A stretch of DNA of 64,000 nucleotides from contig JAUIMM010000121.1 in NCBI GenBank assembly GCA_031769625.1, positions 6,782,001 through 6,846,000 of the forward strand. Direction: 5' to 3'. This document shows, piece by piece, positions 31,701 to 41,639 of this stretch. Numbering within the stretch: position 1 is the stretch's first letter; each line of letters begins with the position of its first letter. The notes under the pieces are model-generated. The model was not told the origin of the DNA. It did not search any database and worked only from the letters and a program-made list of their open reading frames with translations. The stretch comes from Taudactylus pleione. Lineage: Eukaryota > Chordata > Amphibia > Anura > Myobatrachidae. The position numbers and the translations under genes are program-made.

Positions 31701-34700
31701 CCTGGTGTAACCCAGCCGCATTTACCACTGTTCTCTCCTGGTGTAACACAGGCACATCTACTACTGTTCTCTCTTTGTGTAACCCAGGTGCATCTACTAC
31801 TGTTCTCTCCTGGTGTAACCCAGGCGCATTTACCACTGTTCTCTCCTGGTGTAACACAGCACATCTACTACTGTTCTCTCTTTGTGTAACCCAGGTGCAT
31901 CTACTACTGTTCTTTCCTGGTTTAACCCAGGCACAAGTACTACTGTTCTCTCCTGGGATGACGCAGGTACATGTACTACTGTTCTCTCCTGGTGTAACCC
32001 AGACACATATACTACTGTTCTCTCATGGTATAACCTAGGCACATATACTACTGTTCTCTCCTGGTGTAACACAGGCACATATACTACTGTCCTCTCCTGG
32101 GATGAAGCAGGCACATATACAACTGTCCTCTCCTGGGATGACGCAGGCACATATACTACTGTTCTCTCCTGGTGTAACCCAGGCACATATACTACTGTTC
32201 TCTCCTGGTGTAACCCAGACACATATACTACTGTTCTTTCCTGGGATGACGCAGATACATGTACTACTGTTCTCTCCTGGTGTAACCCAGCCGCATTTAC
32301 CACTGTTCTCTCCTGGTGTAACACAGGCACATCTACTACTGTTCTCTCTTTGTGTAACCCAGGTGCATCTACTACTGTTCTCTCCTGGTGTAACCCAGGC
32401 ACAAGTACTACTGTTCTCTCCTGGGATGACGCAGGTACATGTACTACTGTTCTCTCCTGGTGTAACCCAGGCACAAGTACTACTGTTCTCTCCTGGGATG
32501 ACGCAGGTACATGTACTACTGTTCTCTCCTGGTGTAACCCAGACACATATACTACTGTTCTCTCATGGTATAACCTAGGCACATATACTACTGTTCTCTC
32601 CTGGTGTAACACAGGCACATATACTACTGTCCTCTCCTGGGATGATGCAGGCACATATACAACTGTCCTCTCCTGGGATGACGCAGGCACATATACTACT
32701 GTTCTCTCCTGGTGTAACCCAGGCACATATACTACTGTTCTCTCCTGGTGTAACCCAGACACATATACTACTGTTCTTTCCTTGGATGACGCAGGTACAT
32801 GTACTACTGTTCTCTCCTGGTGTAACCCAGCCACATTTACCACTGTTCTCTCCTGGTGTAACACAGGCACATCTACTACTGTTCTCTCTTTGTGTAACCC
32901 TGGTGCATCTACTACTGTTCTCTCCTGGTGTAACCCAGGCGCATTTACCACTGTTCTCTCCTGGTGTAACACAGGCACATCTACTACTGTTCTCTCTTTG
33001 TGTAACCCAGGTGCATCTACTACTGTTCTCTCCTGGTGTAACCCAGGCACAAGTACTACTGTTCTCTCCTGGGATGACACAGGTACATGTACTACTGTTC
33101 TCTCCTGGTGTAACCCAGGCACAAGTACTACTGTTCTCTCCTGGGATGACGCAGGTGCATGTACTACTGTTCTCTCCTGGTGTAACCCAGACACATATAC
33201 TACTGTTCTCTCATGGTATAACCTAGGCACATATACTACTGTTCTCTCCTGGTGTAACACAGGCACATATACTACTGTCCTCTCCTGGGATGACGCAGGC
33301 ACATATACTACTGTCCTCTCCTGGGATGACGCAGGCACATATACTACTGTTCTCTCCTGGTGTAACCCAGGCATATATACTACTGTTCTCTCCTTGTGTA
33401 ACCCAGACACATATACTACTGTTCTTTCCTGGGATGACGCAGGTACATGTACTACTGTTCTCTCCTGGTGTAACCCAGACACATATACTACTGTTCTCTC
33501 ATGGTATAACCTAGGCACATATACTACTGTTCTTTCCTGGTGTAACGCAGGCACATATACTACTGTTTTCTCCTGGTGTAACCCAGATACGTGTACTTCT
33601 GTTCTCTCCTGGTGTAACCCAGGTGCATGTACTACTGCTCTCTCCTGGTGTAACCCAGGCACAAGTACTACTATTCTCTCCTGGTGTAACCCAGGCGCAT
33701 GTACTACCTTTCTCTCCTGGTGTAACCCAGGCGCATATACTACCGTTCTCTCCTGGTGTAACCCAGGTACATCTACTACTGTTCTCTCCTGGTGTAACCC
33801 AGGCACATCTACTCCTGTTCTCTCCTGGTATAACCCAGGTGCATCTACTCCTCTTCTCTCCTGGTGTAACCCAGGCGCATCTACTACTGTTCTTTCCTGG
33901 TGTAACCCAGGCACATCTACTCTTGTTCTCTCCTGGTATAACCCAGGTGCATCTACTACTGTTCTCTCCTGGTGTAACCCAGGCGCATTTACCACTGTTC
34001 TCTCCTGGTGTAACACAGGCACATCTACTACTGTTCTCTCTTTGTGTAACCCAGGTGCATCTACTACTGTTCTCTCCTGGTGTAACCCAGGCACAAGTAC
34101 TACTGTTCTCTCCTGGGATGACGCAGGTACATGTACTACTGTTCTCTCCTGGTGTAACCCAGACACATATACTACTGTTCTCTCATGGTATAACCTAGGC
34201 ACATATACTACTGTTCTCTCCTGGTGTAACACAGGCACATATACTACTGTCCTCTCCTGGGAGGACGCAGGCACATATACTACTGTCCTCTCTTGGGATG
34301 ACGCAGGCACATATACTACTGTTCTCTCCTGGTGTAACCCAGGCACATATACTACTGTTCTCTCCTGGTGTAACCCAGACACATATACTACTGTTCTCTC
34401 CTGGGATGACGCAGGTACATGTACTACTGTTCTCTCCTGGTGTAACCCAGACACATATACTACTGTTCTCTCATGGTATAACCTAGGCACATATACTACT
34501 GTTCTCTCCTGGTGTAACGCAGGCACATATACTACTGTTTTCTCCTGGTGTAACCCAGACTGTTTTCTGTTCTCTCCTGGTGTAACCCAGGTGCATGTAC
34601 TACTGCTCTCTCCTGGTGTAACCCAGGCACAAGTACTACTATTCTCTCCTGGTGTAACCCTGGCGCATGTACTACCTTTCTCTCCTGGTGTAACCCAGGC

Positions 34701-35035
34701 GCATATACTACCGTTCTCTCCTGGTGTAACCCAGGTACATCTACTACTGTTCTCTCCTGGTGTAACCCAGGCACATCTACTCCTGTTCTCTCCTGGTATA
34801 ACCCAGGTGCATCTACTCCTCTTCTCTCCTGGTGTAACCCAGGCACATCTACTGCTGTTCTCTCCTGGTGTAACCCAGGCACATCTACTCCTGTTCTCTC
34901 CTGGTATAACCCAGGTGCATCTACTCCTCTTCTCTCCTGGTGTAACCCAGGTGCATCTACTACTGTTCTCTCCTGGTGTAACCCAGGGGCATTTACTACT
35001 GTTCTCTCCTGGTGTAACCCAGGCGCATATACTCA
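25745..35035 (+). repeat. 36-bp tandem array, about 258 units, with higher-order structure
   Basis: Unit of 36 bp, e.g. TGTTCTCTCCTGGGATGACG then CAGGCACATATACTAC. Two main versions alternate: core GGGATGACGCAGG and core GGTGTAACCCAGG. The 36-bp register is kept across 9.3 kb apart from small shifts near 31857 and 34562. Marker variants show higher-order periods: CTATTGTTTTCTCC recurs at 26001, 26613, 27837, 28449, 29169, 30285, 30897 and 31401 (612 bp between several), and CTCTTTGTGTAACCC or CTCTTGGGTTAACCC markers recur 2448 bp apart (27401/29849, 27231/29679). From 31740 a second block with ATGGTATAACCTAGG variants has its own periods of 288 and 972 bp. Confidence 0.98.
25752..31889 (+). 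other. Very long open frame inside the 36-bp array (doubtful gene)
   Basis: Reading from 25752 gives about 2045 codons of a 12-residue repeat, LFSPGMTQAHIL with variants. Other frames are also open: 27419-32038 and 31882-35067 on plus (SWDDAGTYTTVL / SWCNPGTYTTVL) and 27130-31857 and 31830-35174 on minus (QERTVVYVPASS). An array whose unit is a multiple of three and stop-free in several frames stays open without selection. There is no signal peptide, no promoter evidence and no non-repeat domain. I regard it as non-coding. Confidence 0.15.
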
Positions 35036-35204
35036 GGCCCGCTGAGAGCCGCGGCAGGCCAGGGTAAAGTGGACATGGCCTAATTGCGGGAGGCGTGGCC
35101 ACGTCCCCTTTAAGGGAAAAAACACATGTTCTGCTGCGCTGCGAAGCTGCACTGCACGCTGGCGAAGGGGGCACTCTGAGCCCCCTCAGCCCGGCGCAGA
35201 AACA
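35036..35204 (+). other. Junction sequence between array and family D copy
   Basis: It begins with CAGGCCCGCTGAGAGCC directly after the truncated last 36-bp unit, and has short GC-rich pairs (GGCGTGGCCACG; GGGGGCACTCTGAGCCCCC). It may be the 5' portion of a different MITE or a diverged start of family D. No gene. Confidence 0.35.
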
Positions 35205-35685
35205 CTTTTTTAGAACATCCTCCTGGCCGCTCGCATAGACGTGGGTGACAGCTATAGCGAGCGGCCATGATGATGGTCGCGATGGTCAAGACCATCGCGG
35301 CCATTGGGCTTGCGACGAGACACTTGTGGTAGGGTCTCGTGGCCGCAGGCCCCAGAGAGCTTTCGGCTCAAACAGAGCCGAAAGCTCTCCCACTGACATC
35401 ACTTGTGATGTCAGTGGAGCCACCCCCAGGCGGTAGGCATTCTCTTGGGAACGCCTCCATCTGGGCAGCCACCCCCCCAGCCCGCCCACCAAAGCGGGCG
35501 TGCTGTCACTCAACATCGACAGCACGCCCCCTTTGGTACGAGCTCCGGAGCGATGGATTGCCCGTCGCCATCCAGGTCTCGCGCATGCGCACGACGGAGC
35601 CGGCTCCGTCGTGCGCATGCACTCTGGGCCACCATCGACCCAGTTGCGAGCGCTCAGCGCTTGCGACCGGGTCTGAATCAGGCCC
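35205..35685. mobile_element. Hairpin-string MITE, family D, copy 2 (left end lost)
   Basis: The right terminus is the complement of GGGCCTGATTCAGACC at 35685, followed by ATA. Hairpins in order: TGGCCGCTCGCATAG/CTATAGCGAGCGGCCA, GCGATGGTC/GACCATCGC, GGGCTTGCGACGAGAC/GTCTCGTGGCCGCAGGCCC, GAGAGCTTTCGGCTC/GAGCCGAAAGCTCTC, CACTGACATCAC/GTGATGTCAGTG, GGTAGGCATTC/GGGAACGCCTCC, GGGCGTGCTGTC/GACAGCACGCCC, GCATGCGCACGACGGAGCC/GGCTCCGTCGTGCGCATGC. Left terminal part replaced by the junction sequence next to the 36-bp array. Confidence 0.85.
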
Positions 35686-35689
35686 ATAG

Positions 35690-35998
35690 TTTGAACACTT
35701 TATAATCATTGCGATGTATATTAATCATTAGTGTACAAGGAGTATCAAGGTTCCCTTTATAAAGCTGTTTTAAATACTGAACATTTATATACAAGTATGT
35801 ATTGTCAATGTTGTTTTACTGCAAGCATATAAACAAATAGAAATATCAAATGACATTAATATAATCTATTATAAACATATACAGGAAGATTATCAGGGTA
35901 GACATAAAACTGTTTATCAACAGTTGTTTGTATATGTATCATAGATTCATGCAAGCATGTCTCAAAATCACAGTATGATACAAAGTACATAAGCCGGG
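35690..35998. other. AT-rich spacer
   Basis: Nothing recognised. The phrase GCAAGCATGTCTCAAAAT at 35953 recurs at 48814, so both may belong to one unclassified repeat. Confidence 0.35.
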
Positions 35999-35999
35999 G

Positions 36000-36400
36000 T
36001 GTGGGTAAAAGCCGGAAACATAGTAAATTCATTGAAAAAAACAAAAAAACATGTTAAGTGTATAGAAAAAGCCAGAAATCTTATTAAATGCATTGAAAAA
36101 GCTGGAAACCATATTAAATGTATTGAAAAAGCCAGAAACCATGTAAAGTGTACAGTGTCGGACTGGGGCATAAAGGGCCCACGAGAGAAGTCAATGGAAG
36201 AGGCCCACTGAAGGGGCATGATCAGCCTTTTATAGGTGTGGCCATCAATAATCTGTAACACTTTCAATATGATATCAATAATCTGTTCCCCCCTTTTATG
36301 TTAGTATCAATAATCTGTGCTTTGTTTTATTAGATAAGCCCTAATCCCTGCCCCCTTTTTAAAAATATCAATAATCGGTGACCCTTTTATTGGGATGGGT
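36000..36400 (+). repeat. Short tandem repeats: ~30-bp AAAGCCAGAAAC units and ATCAATAATCTGT units
   Basis: 36010-36150 has four units of about 30 bp containing GAAAAAGCCAGAAACCAT with TTAAATGCATT spacers. 36245-36380 has five dispersed ATCAATAATCKGT copies. Between them GTGTCGGACTGGGGCATAAA (36157) starts a repeat I recall as common in frogs; not confirmed. Confidence 0.75.
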
Positions 36401-36409
36401 GTAGGTTGC

Positions 36410-36907
36410 CAGTGCCCAGGATTCCGGCGATCAGAATCCCGATGCCGGAATCCCACCAGGGTTAGGATATCGACACTTCTCGGTAGGTATTCTAACCAGT
36501 GGTGGCTCCAGAGGTGAGGCTACAGCGCAGTCTAAAATTCAAATAGGAGAGCCACACCAGCTGCCAAACATTGCCGGCCAGGACTCACTGGCAGCTGGTG
36601 TGGCTCCCCTATTTGAATTTTACACTGCGCTGCAGTCCCACCTCTGTAGCCGCCACTGATCCTAACCTTCCCCCTCTCCATAGGGTGTCTTGACCTAACC
36701 TCCTCCCCTAGTGCCTAAACCTAACCACCTTCTCCCCGCACGCACCCTAAACCTAACCCTTCCCCCTTAGTGCGTAACCCTAAGCCTCCCCCTAACCCCG
36801 CTACTAACCTCCGGGATACCGTTGGTAGGTATGCCGGCGTTGGGATTCTGACAGCTGTCGGAATTCCGGCGCCGGCATTCTAACTGCTGGAATCCCTGCG
36901 GTCGGGA
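36410..36907. mobile_element. Palindrome-rich MITE remnant, host of a 160-bp insertion
   Basis: Left part CAGGATTCCGGCGATCAGAA, CCCGATGCCGGAATCCCA, right part GGTATGCCGGCGTTGGGATT, CTGTCGGAATTCCGGCGCCG and GGAATCCCTGCGGTCGGGAT pair in complement. The centre is a run of CCTAACC-type short repeats at 36660-36800, cut by the palindromic insertion at 36498-36657. Non-coding. Confidence 0.6.
36498..36657. mobile_element. 160-bp palindromic element
   Basis: Arms begin AGTGGTGGCTCCAGAGGTG (36498) and end as its near complement CACCTCTGTAGCCGCCACT (36657), continuing inward with CTACAGCGCAG/CTGCGCTGCAG, AAAATTCAAATAGGAGAGCC/GGCTCCCCTATTTGAATTTT and ACACCAGCTGCCA/TGGCAGCTGGTGT. The arms pair over about 70 bp each with a short loop. 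Inserted into the surrounding CTAACC-rich MITE. Confidence 0.85.
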
Positions 36908-36911
36908 TATA

Positions 36912-37210
36912 GGGCCTGATTCAGAGCTGAACGCTCTGACCAGAGCGCTCGCTCTGAATCAGGGCCCTCCTACCTTTTTTTGGAGCGTCCTCATGGACGC
37001 TCGCATAGCTGTGGGTTACCACCCACAGCTTATGCGAGCGTCCATGATGATGGCCGCGATGGTCAAAGACCATCGCGACCATCTGGCTTGCGACGAGACC
37101 CTGTGGTAGGGTCTCGCTTCCGCAAGCCCAGGAGTGATTTTGGCTCTACATCGACCACATCGACCCGCTAGCAAGCGAACTTTGCTCGCGAGCGGGTCTG
37201 AATGACCCCC
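36912..37210. mobile_element. Hairpin-string MITE, family D, copy 3 (internally deleted)
   Basis: Termini GGGCCTGATTCAGAGC (36912) and complement of GGGGGTCATTCAGACCC (37210), flanked by ATA on both sides (36909-36911, 37211-37213). It keeps the first three hairpins (TGGACGCTCGCATAG/CTTATGCGAGCGTCCA, GCGATGGTC/GACCATCGC, CTTGCGACGAGACCC/GGGTCTCGCTTCCGCAAG) and the start of the fourth, then jumps to the distal end (GCAAGCGAACTTTGCTCGC). About 230 bp of internal hairpins found in copy 4 are missing. Confidence 0.88.
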
Positions 37211-37213
37211 ATA

Positions 37214-37308
37214 GACTGCTTCCCCTTTTTTTTTGTATCAATAATTGGTGCCTCTTTTATTAGATCAACAATAATATACATAATTTAGACACACACATTA
37301 TATATATA

Positions 37309-37357
<49 letters not shown>

Positions 37358-37418
37358 TATATATATAAAGCGCAACGAAATTTGCTGCGCTATATAAGAA
37401 ACTGTTAATAAATATATA

Positions 37419-37455
<37 letters not shown>

Positions 37456-37649
37456 CAAACATGCTGTGTGTATATCTACAAAATATATATAGCTGTGTGT
37501 ATATCTACAAAATATATACACATAGTGTACATAAACATACCTGTACATAGCACACATGTACATATGCATAGCAAGCATAAGCAAATTTTTATACATAGAA
37601 TACATATAAATAGTATAAACATATATACATAGTACACACATACATACAA

Positions 37650-37689
<40 letters not shown>

Positions 37690-38165
37690 TACACATACAT
37701 TATATATAAATATATAGTATATGCTGCTGGCAGATAGGGGGTTACAAGATGGCCTGTTACATTACAGAGATAATGATTTCAGGGATTGTGATGCAGAGAA
37801 ATGAAACATGTGCAGGGAATGGGGGGAGGTGTTACACTAATTAACTTTTTTTTTATGTCCTTTGTTACATGCAGCCATGCTCATGGCAGGTGACTGGAGC
37901 CACTAGCTGCAAAGAATGTAGTACAGTCGATTGCTGCATGCTACACAGCAGGCTCCAGCCAGCCAGTCTCATACTCGTTACACTCACTGTATCAGCGTGC
38001 TGGTAGCTGTGTAGGGAAAGGGAAGCCAAGCCACTGCAGGAGTCCGTGGAGAGAGGGGGGGGGGAATGCCTAGGAGAGACAAATATACCTCATTGGTGGC
38101 TGTTCCTGGGGGAGGGGCAGCAACTAACACCAGCCGAGACTCTGCACAGGCAAGACTACGTAAAC
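37214..38165. repeat. AT-microsatellites and unclassified spacer
   Basis: (TA)n runs at 37310-37356, 37422-37450 and 37652-37687, with TATACACA/TACATA sequence between. AAAGCGCAACGAAATTTGCT at 37368 followed by GCGCTATATAAGAAACTGTT is a short-repeat tail I recall as common in anuran genomes. 37720-38165 shows no gene; a G-run lies at 38056-38063. Confidence 0.7.
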
Positions 38166-38574
38166 AAACTTTCTCCTTCATCCACTAGGGGACACTGGAG
38201 GACTTCAAGACAGTGGGGGTATAGACGGTGCTTGGTGGAGCTGGCACTTTAAATATAAATGAAGTGTGACTAGCTCCTCCCCTCTATACCCCCCTATAGG
38301 CCAGTATTAGTTTGTGCCCGAGTGGAAGTGGGACACAAAAAAGATCCCTCCTGCTCTTAGGGCAAAGAAAGAAGATTTTCCTACAAGAACACTGAGGACA
38401 GACAGGCAGTATCTGCATCTGCCTGTCTGCTACGCGGGACACTGCCGGAGGGGACCCACTCGCAAGTGCACGCACTTAGCCTGGAGTCCCCGACACCTGA
38501 GACCAGCGCGCATCGCGGACCCCCCACAGTCAGAGCCGTGCCGGCAGCAGCAGGAAGCCACCGCCAGCCTTACT

Positions 38575-38900
38575 GTGAGTACAGCTGGCTCCCTGATTAG
38601 CAGGGCAGCCAGCTTATTGCCACATTAGGCGGCCCCACAGTCAGAACCGTGCTGGCGGTACAGCCACCAGCGTGACTTGGACGTACAGCTGGCTCACTGA
38701 TTAGCAGGGTAGCCAGCGTAACGCGATCAGAGGCGGCTTCACAGACCCCCCCACAGAGCTGCGCCGATGGCAGCACAGCCACCAGCACATCTCTCTGTCA
38801 GTACAGCTGGCTTCCTGATTAGCAGGGCAGCCAGCTTATGGCTACATTAGGCAGCTTCCTGTGTGCTCCAGCTCCCTGATTAGCAGGGTAGCCGGTGTTT
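38575..38900 (+). repeat. ~120-bp tandem units in DIRS 5' region
   Basis: GTACAGCTGGCTCCCTGATT then AGCAGGGCAGCCAGC recurs at about 38578, 38690, 38801 and, partly, 38866, with CCACAG…GGCAGCACAGCCACCAGC between. Imperfect copies with substitutions. Confidence 0.85.
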
Positions 38901-38941
38901 TCCCTGCATGAGGGGGCTCATCATAATACTACACAAAGGCA

Positions 38942-38979
<38 letters not shown>

Positions 38980-39203
38980 AATGTACTGGGTAAAGCACCA
39001 GTTTACAAAACAGCACTAAAATGCAGGGGGCGGAGCTTAGCTCTGACTTCCTTTTCCTGCCTCTCATCAGCCCCAGCGTTTCACTGCAGTGTGCTGGTGG
39101 CCATTACAGGGAGAGGCAGCGCTGGACAGCCTACATGGACCTGTATGTATTACAGCAGGGGTTTAGGCTGATGTAGACAGAGAGCATAATAATAATTAAT
39201 CCT

Positions 39204-40063
39204 TTGCCTGGCATTCTGGCACTGCTAGGAGCGCTGTTGTGGGCAAGTGTGACTGTCTCCAAACTCTCTGTACCCCAGTATATTCTGTTTTTTCTTACCC
39301 TGTCACTTAACCTCTTTGTGGTTTGTGTGGGGTTTGTATGTAGCACGACTGGCAGGTCTAAGGCTTCGCAAAAGTTATTTACCTGCAAAAAGTGTGGAAA
39401 TTTTTTTACACAGGGACAGCCATCTACCTCCAGATTGTGTGACGGTTGTTATATGGATCAACAATCTGCAGAGATGTTAGAAATACCGTCTTCGACGCAG
39501 GTTACATCTGTTATGTCCTCTCTCTCGGCTGAACTGGAGGCTTCTCGCAGAGAAAGAGAGGCTTACAGGTCAGCTACTACAGAGGAACCAGCTTGGGCGA
39601 CATCCCTAGCTGTTTCTATGGAGGGGATTTCCAAAGACATGACAATGGCGTCTTCTCCGCAGGTCTCTAAAAAGAGACTGTTACCCTCAGTCCTCCATTG
39701 GGATGACGCAGAGGAAGAGGATATGCCGGAATTAAAAGAGGGTGAGTATGAACCAGATTCGCCTAAAGAGCCTCTGGAGTCTGATCCTGAACCGGTATCA
39801 GAGGGAATAGAAGCCTTGATTACTGCAATACGACAGGTATTGCAAATACAGGAAGAAGACTCAGGTCATACAAAACAGTCTTTCTTTCTTAAGAAACAAA
39901 GACAAGCTACGGCTTTCCCTATATCGGAAGAGCTGGATTCCCTTCTATCGACAGCCTGGGAACATCCAGATAAAAAGTTTCAGATGTCCCGGCGTTTATT
40001 ATCTTTTTACCCCTTTCCAGCAACTAATAAAACAACAGGGGCAATGCGCTATGATCTCATCTG
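39204..40063 (+). pseudogene. DIRS gag-like ORF1, N-terminal part
   Basis: The frame from 39204 opens with a hydrophobic stretch that is probably untranslated leader. The protein-like part begins near STTGRSKASQKLFTCKKCGN (about 39342), a Cys-pair segment (CKKC…CDGC) that may bind zinc or nucleic acid, then a Glu/Ser-rich central region (DDAEEEDMPELKEGEYEPDS) and SEELDSLLSTAWEHPDKKF, typical of the DIRS ORF1 protein that would coat element RNA. An insertion stops it at 40061. Confidence 0.75.
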
Positions 40064-41030
40064 ACTAGAATGATATGTGTTGCTACACAATGTGACACAC
40101 AATGAATGAATAAAAAAGAAAATGGTTTACTTCTAATAATGAAATACATACATCAACACATACAATACATTACACATGATACATATAACATATAAAAATA
40201 TTATAAATAGATTGAACTGTTACAATGCAGATCTAAATGTTGTATCAAAATCAGTGCTTGTATCGGAAAATGAATCTCCTGTAGAGCAAATAAGGTGATA
40301 CAATTGAATGTAACAGATCAAATCAGTGGTGTCAATTCCATGGAATAAATTGATACTGTCTCAGTTCTTTTGCACACTGTTTTAAAATTACTGCATTCTC
40401 ACACCTGAAAAGAGTATAAATTGTCCATATTGATAGACTTGAATTAGAAAGTCTCGTGCTGGCATCCCAGCATGTAATAGTAGTATTAATAATATCAATT
40501 GGAGTTAAATGGCTCCTATTAAAAATTGCGTGTTCCTATGTGAGGATATAACCGTCTACACAATGGAGATGAAGCGACAGACAAAGGGTTAACTTTCTCT
40601 CCGTGTGTTGGGAGGGAGAAAGTGTGTCTTACCGCTCACAGGATGGATGCAGCAGCGCTCACCCAAATCGATGCAATCACTGTGGGGAGATGAAAGTCGG
40701 CATGCCGTGGGATCAATAGCTCCGTTGTTGGCGGCTGTTCAATCAGCTTCAAAGTCCCGCTGGCAGATTATGTGTGGCAGTGCTCTCCCAGATGGATGTG
40801 ATCGCTGTGGGGAGCTAGATAGTAGTGCTCCATGAGACTGATGTCTACGCTGCCTGTGCGGTCATCTCGGAAATTCTCCAGAGGTACAGGTGCAGGTGTG
40901 TGATACGCAGTGGAAGGCCTGAACGGCAATGACGTCAACGCGTTTCGTCTCTTTGAACTAGAGACTTTTTCAAGACTCCCCCTTTCCAGCACATAATAGA
41001 AAGGCTTGTGAAACTCCCCCTGCAGTAGAT
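40064..41030 (-). mobile_element. 967-bp insertion in DIRS ORF1, PLE-like non-coding fragment
   Basis: TCATCTG is duplicated at 40057-40063 and 41031-41037. Removing the insert and one copy rejoins the ORF1 frame (…RYDLI then TVKKDYVPGV). The insert has no coding capacity. On the minus strand it holds a hammerhead-ribozyme-like motif (40931-40974), the kind of motif found in Penelope-like element ends, so it may be a non-autonomous relative or a terminal fragment. Orientation is assigned from that motif. Confidence 0.7.
40931..40974 (-). ncRNA. Hammerhead-ribozyme-like motif
   Basis: Read on the minus strand: CTTGAAAAA (where a hammerhead has CTGATGA), stem II GTCTC/GAGAC with loop TAGTTCAAA, then GAAA, then short stem III ACG/CGT and a GTC that would be the cleavage triplet. 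The first core strand departs from consensus, so self-cleavage is doubtful. Confidence 0.35.
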
Positions 41031-41040
41031 TCATCTGTAT

Positions 41041-41383
41041 CGTGACTGTCAAAAAAGACTACGTTCCTGGAGTCACGTCTTTAAAGGACATGTCCGATCA
41101 GAGACTGGAGTCCATTTACACCGCTGCAGGGGTGACTCTTCGTCCAGCGATAGTTAGCTGACGGGCTAACAAGGCTATCTAAATTTGGGCTAAGCAATTG
41201 GCGGACGGAATGAAAGATCAGCTGCCAATGGAGGAACTCATTCCGTTAGCAGAACATATAGGTGAAGCGGCGGCTTACCTTGGAGAAGCGTCTAAGGATG
41301 TTTGTTCTATTGCCTCCAGAACTTCAGCTCTGGCAATTTCAGCATGGCGGTTTGCTGTGGCTCAAAATTTGTCAGGCTGACGC
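41041..41383 (+). pseudogene. DIRS gag-like ORF1, C-terminal part
   Basis: It continues ORF1 after the insertion: KKDYVPGVTSLKDMSDQRLE, TAAGVTLRPAIVS, stops (TGA at 41159, TAA at 41180), then IWAKQLADGMKDQLPMEELI and LGEASKDVCSIASRTSALAI to a TGA at 41378. Motifs of this kind mark the end of vertebrate DIRS gag. At least two stops. Confidence 0.7.
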
Positions 41384-41639
41384 AGAATCCAAATGGGCTG
41401 TGGAAGCACTCCCTTTCACTAGAAGTGTTCTATTTGGGGAGAACTCGATAAGTGGATATCTTAGGCTACTGGAGGTAAATCCACTTTTCTACCGACTGCA
41501 GCTCCTCCACCTAGACGATCTTACTCGGGACCTTCGTTTCGGGCCCCAGGTCATTCATGTGGTTGTTTCAGAGGAGGATCATCAACGTCCCATGGTACCA
41601 GAGGTCTGGGTAGAACCGCAGCCACCACATGCTTGAGTC

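Noticed and set aside
25745..35035. Giant repetitive protein gene (2045 codons) in the 36-bp array
   Set aside because: Other plus frames and the minus strand are equally open, and the unit length is a multiple of three. No flanking exons, promoter or non-repeat domain.
37300..37700. Tyr/Ile-rich minus-strand proteins
   Set aside because: Translations of (TA)n and TACATA microsatellites.
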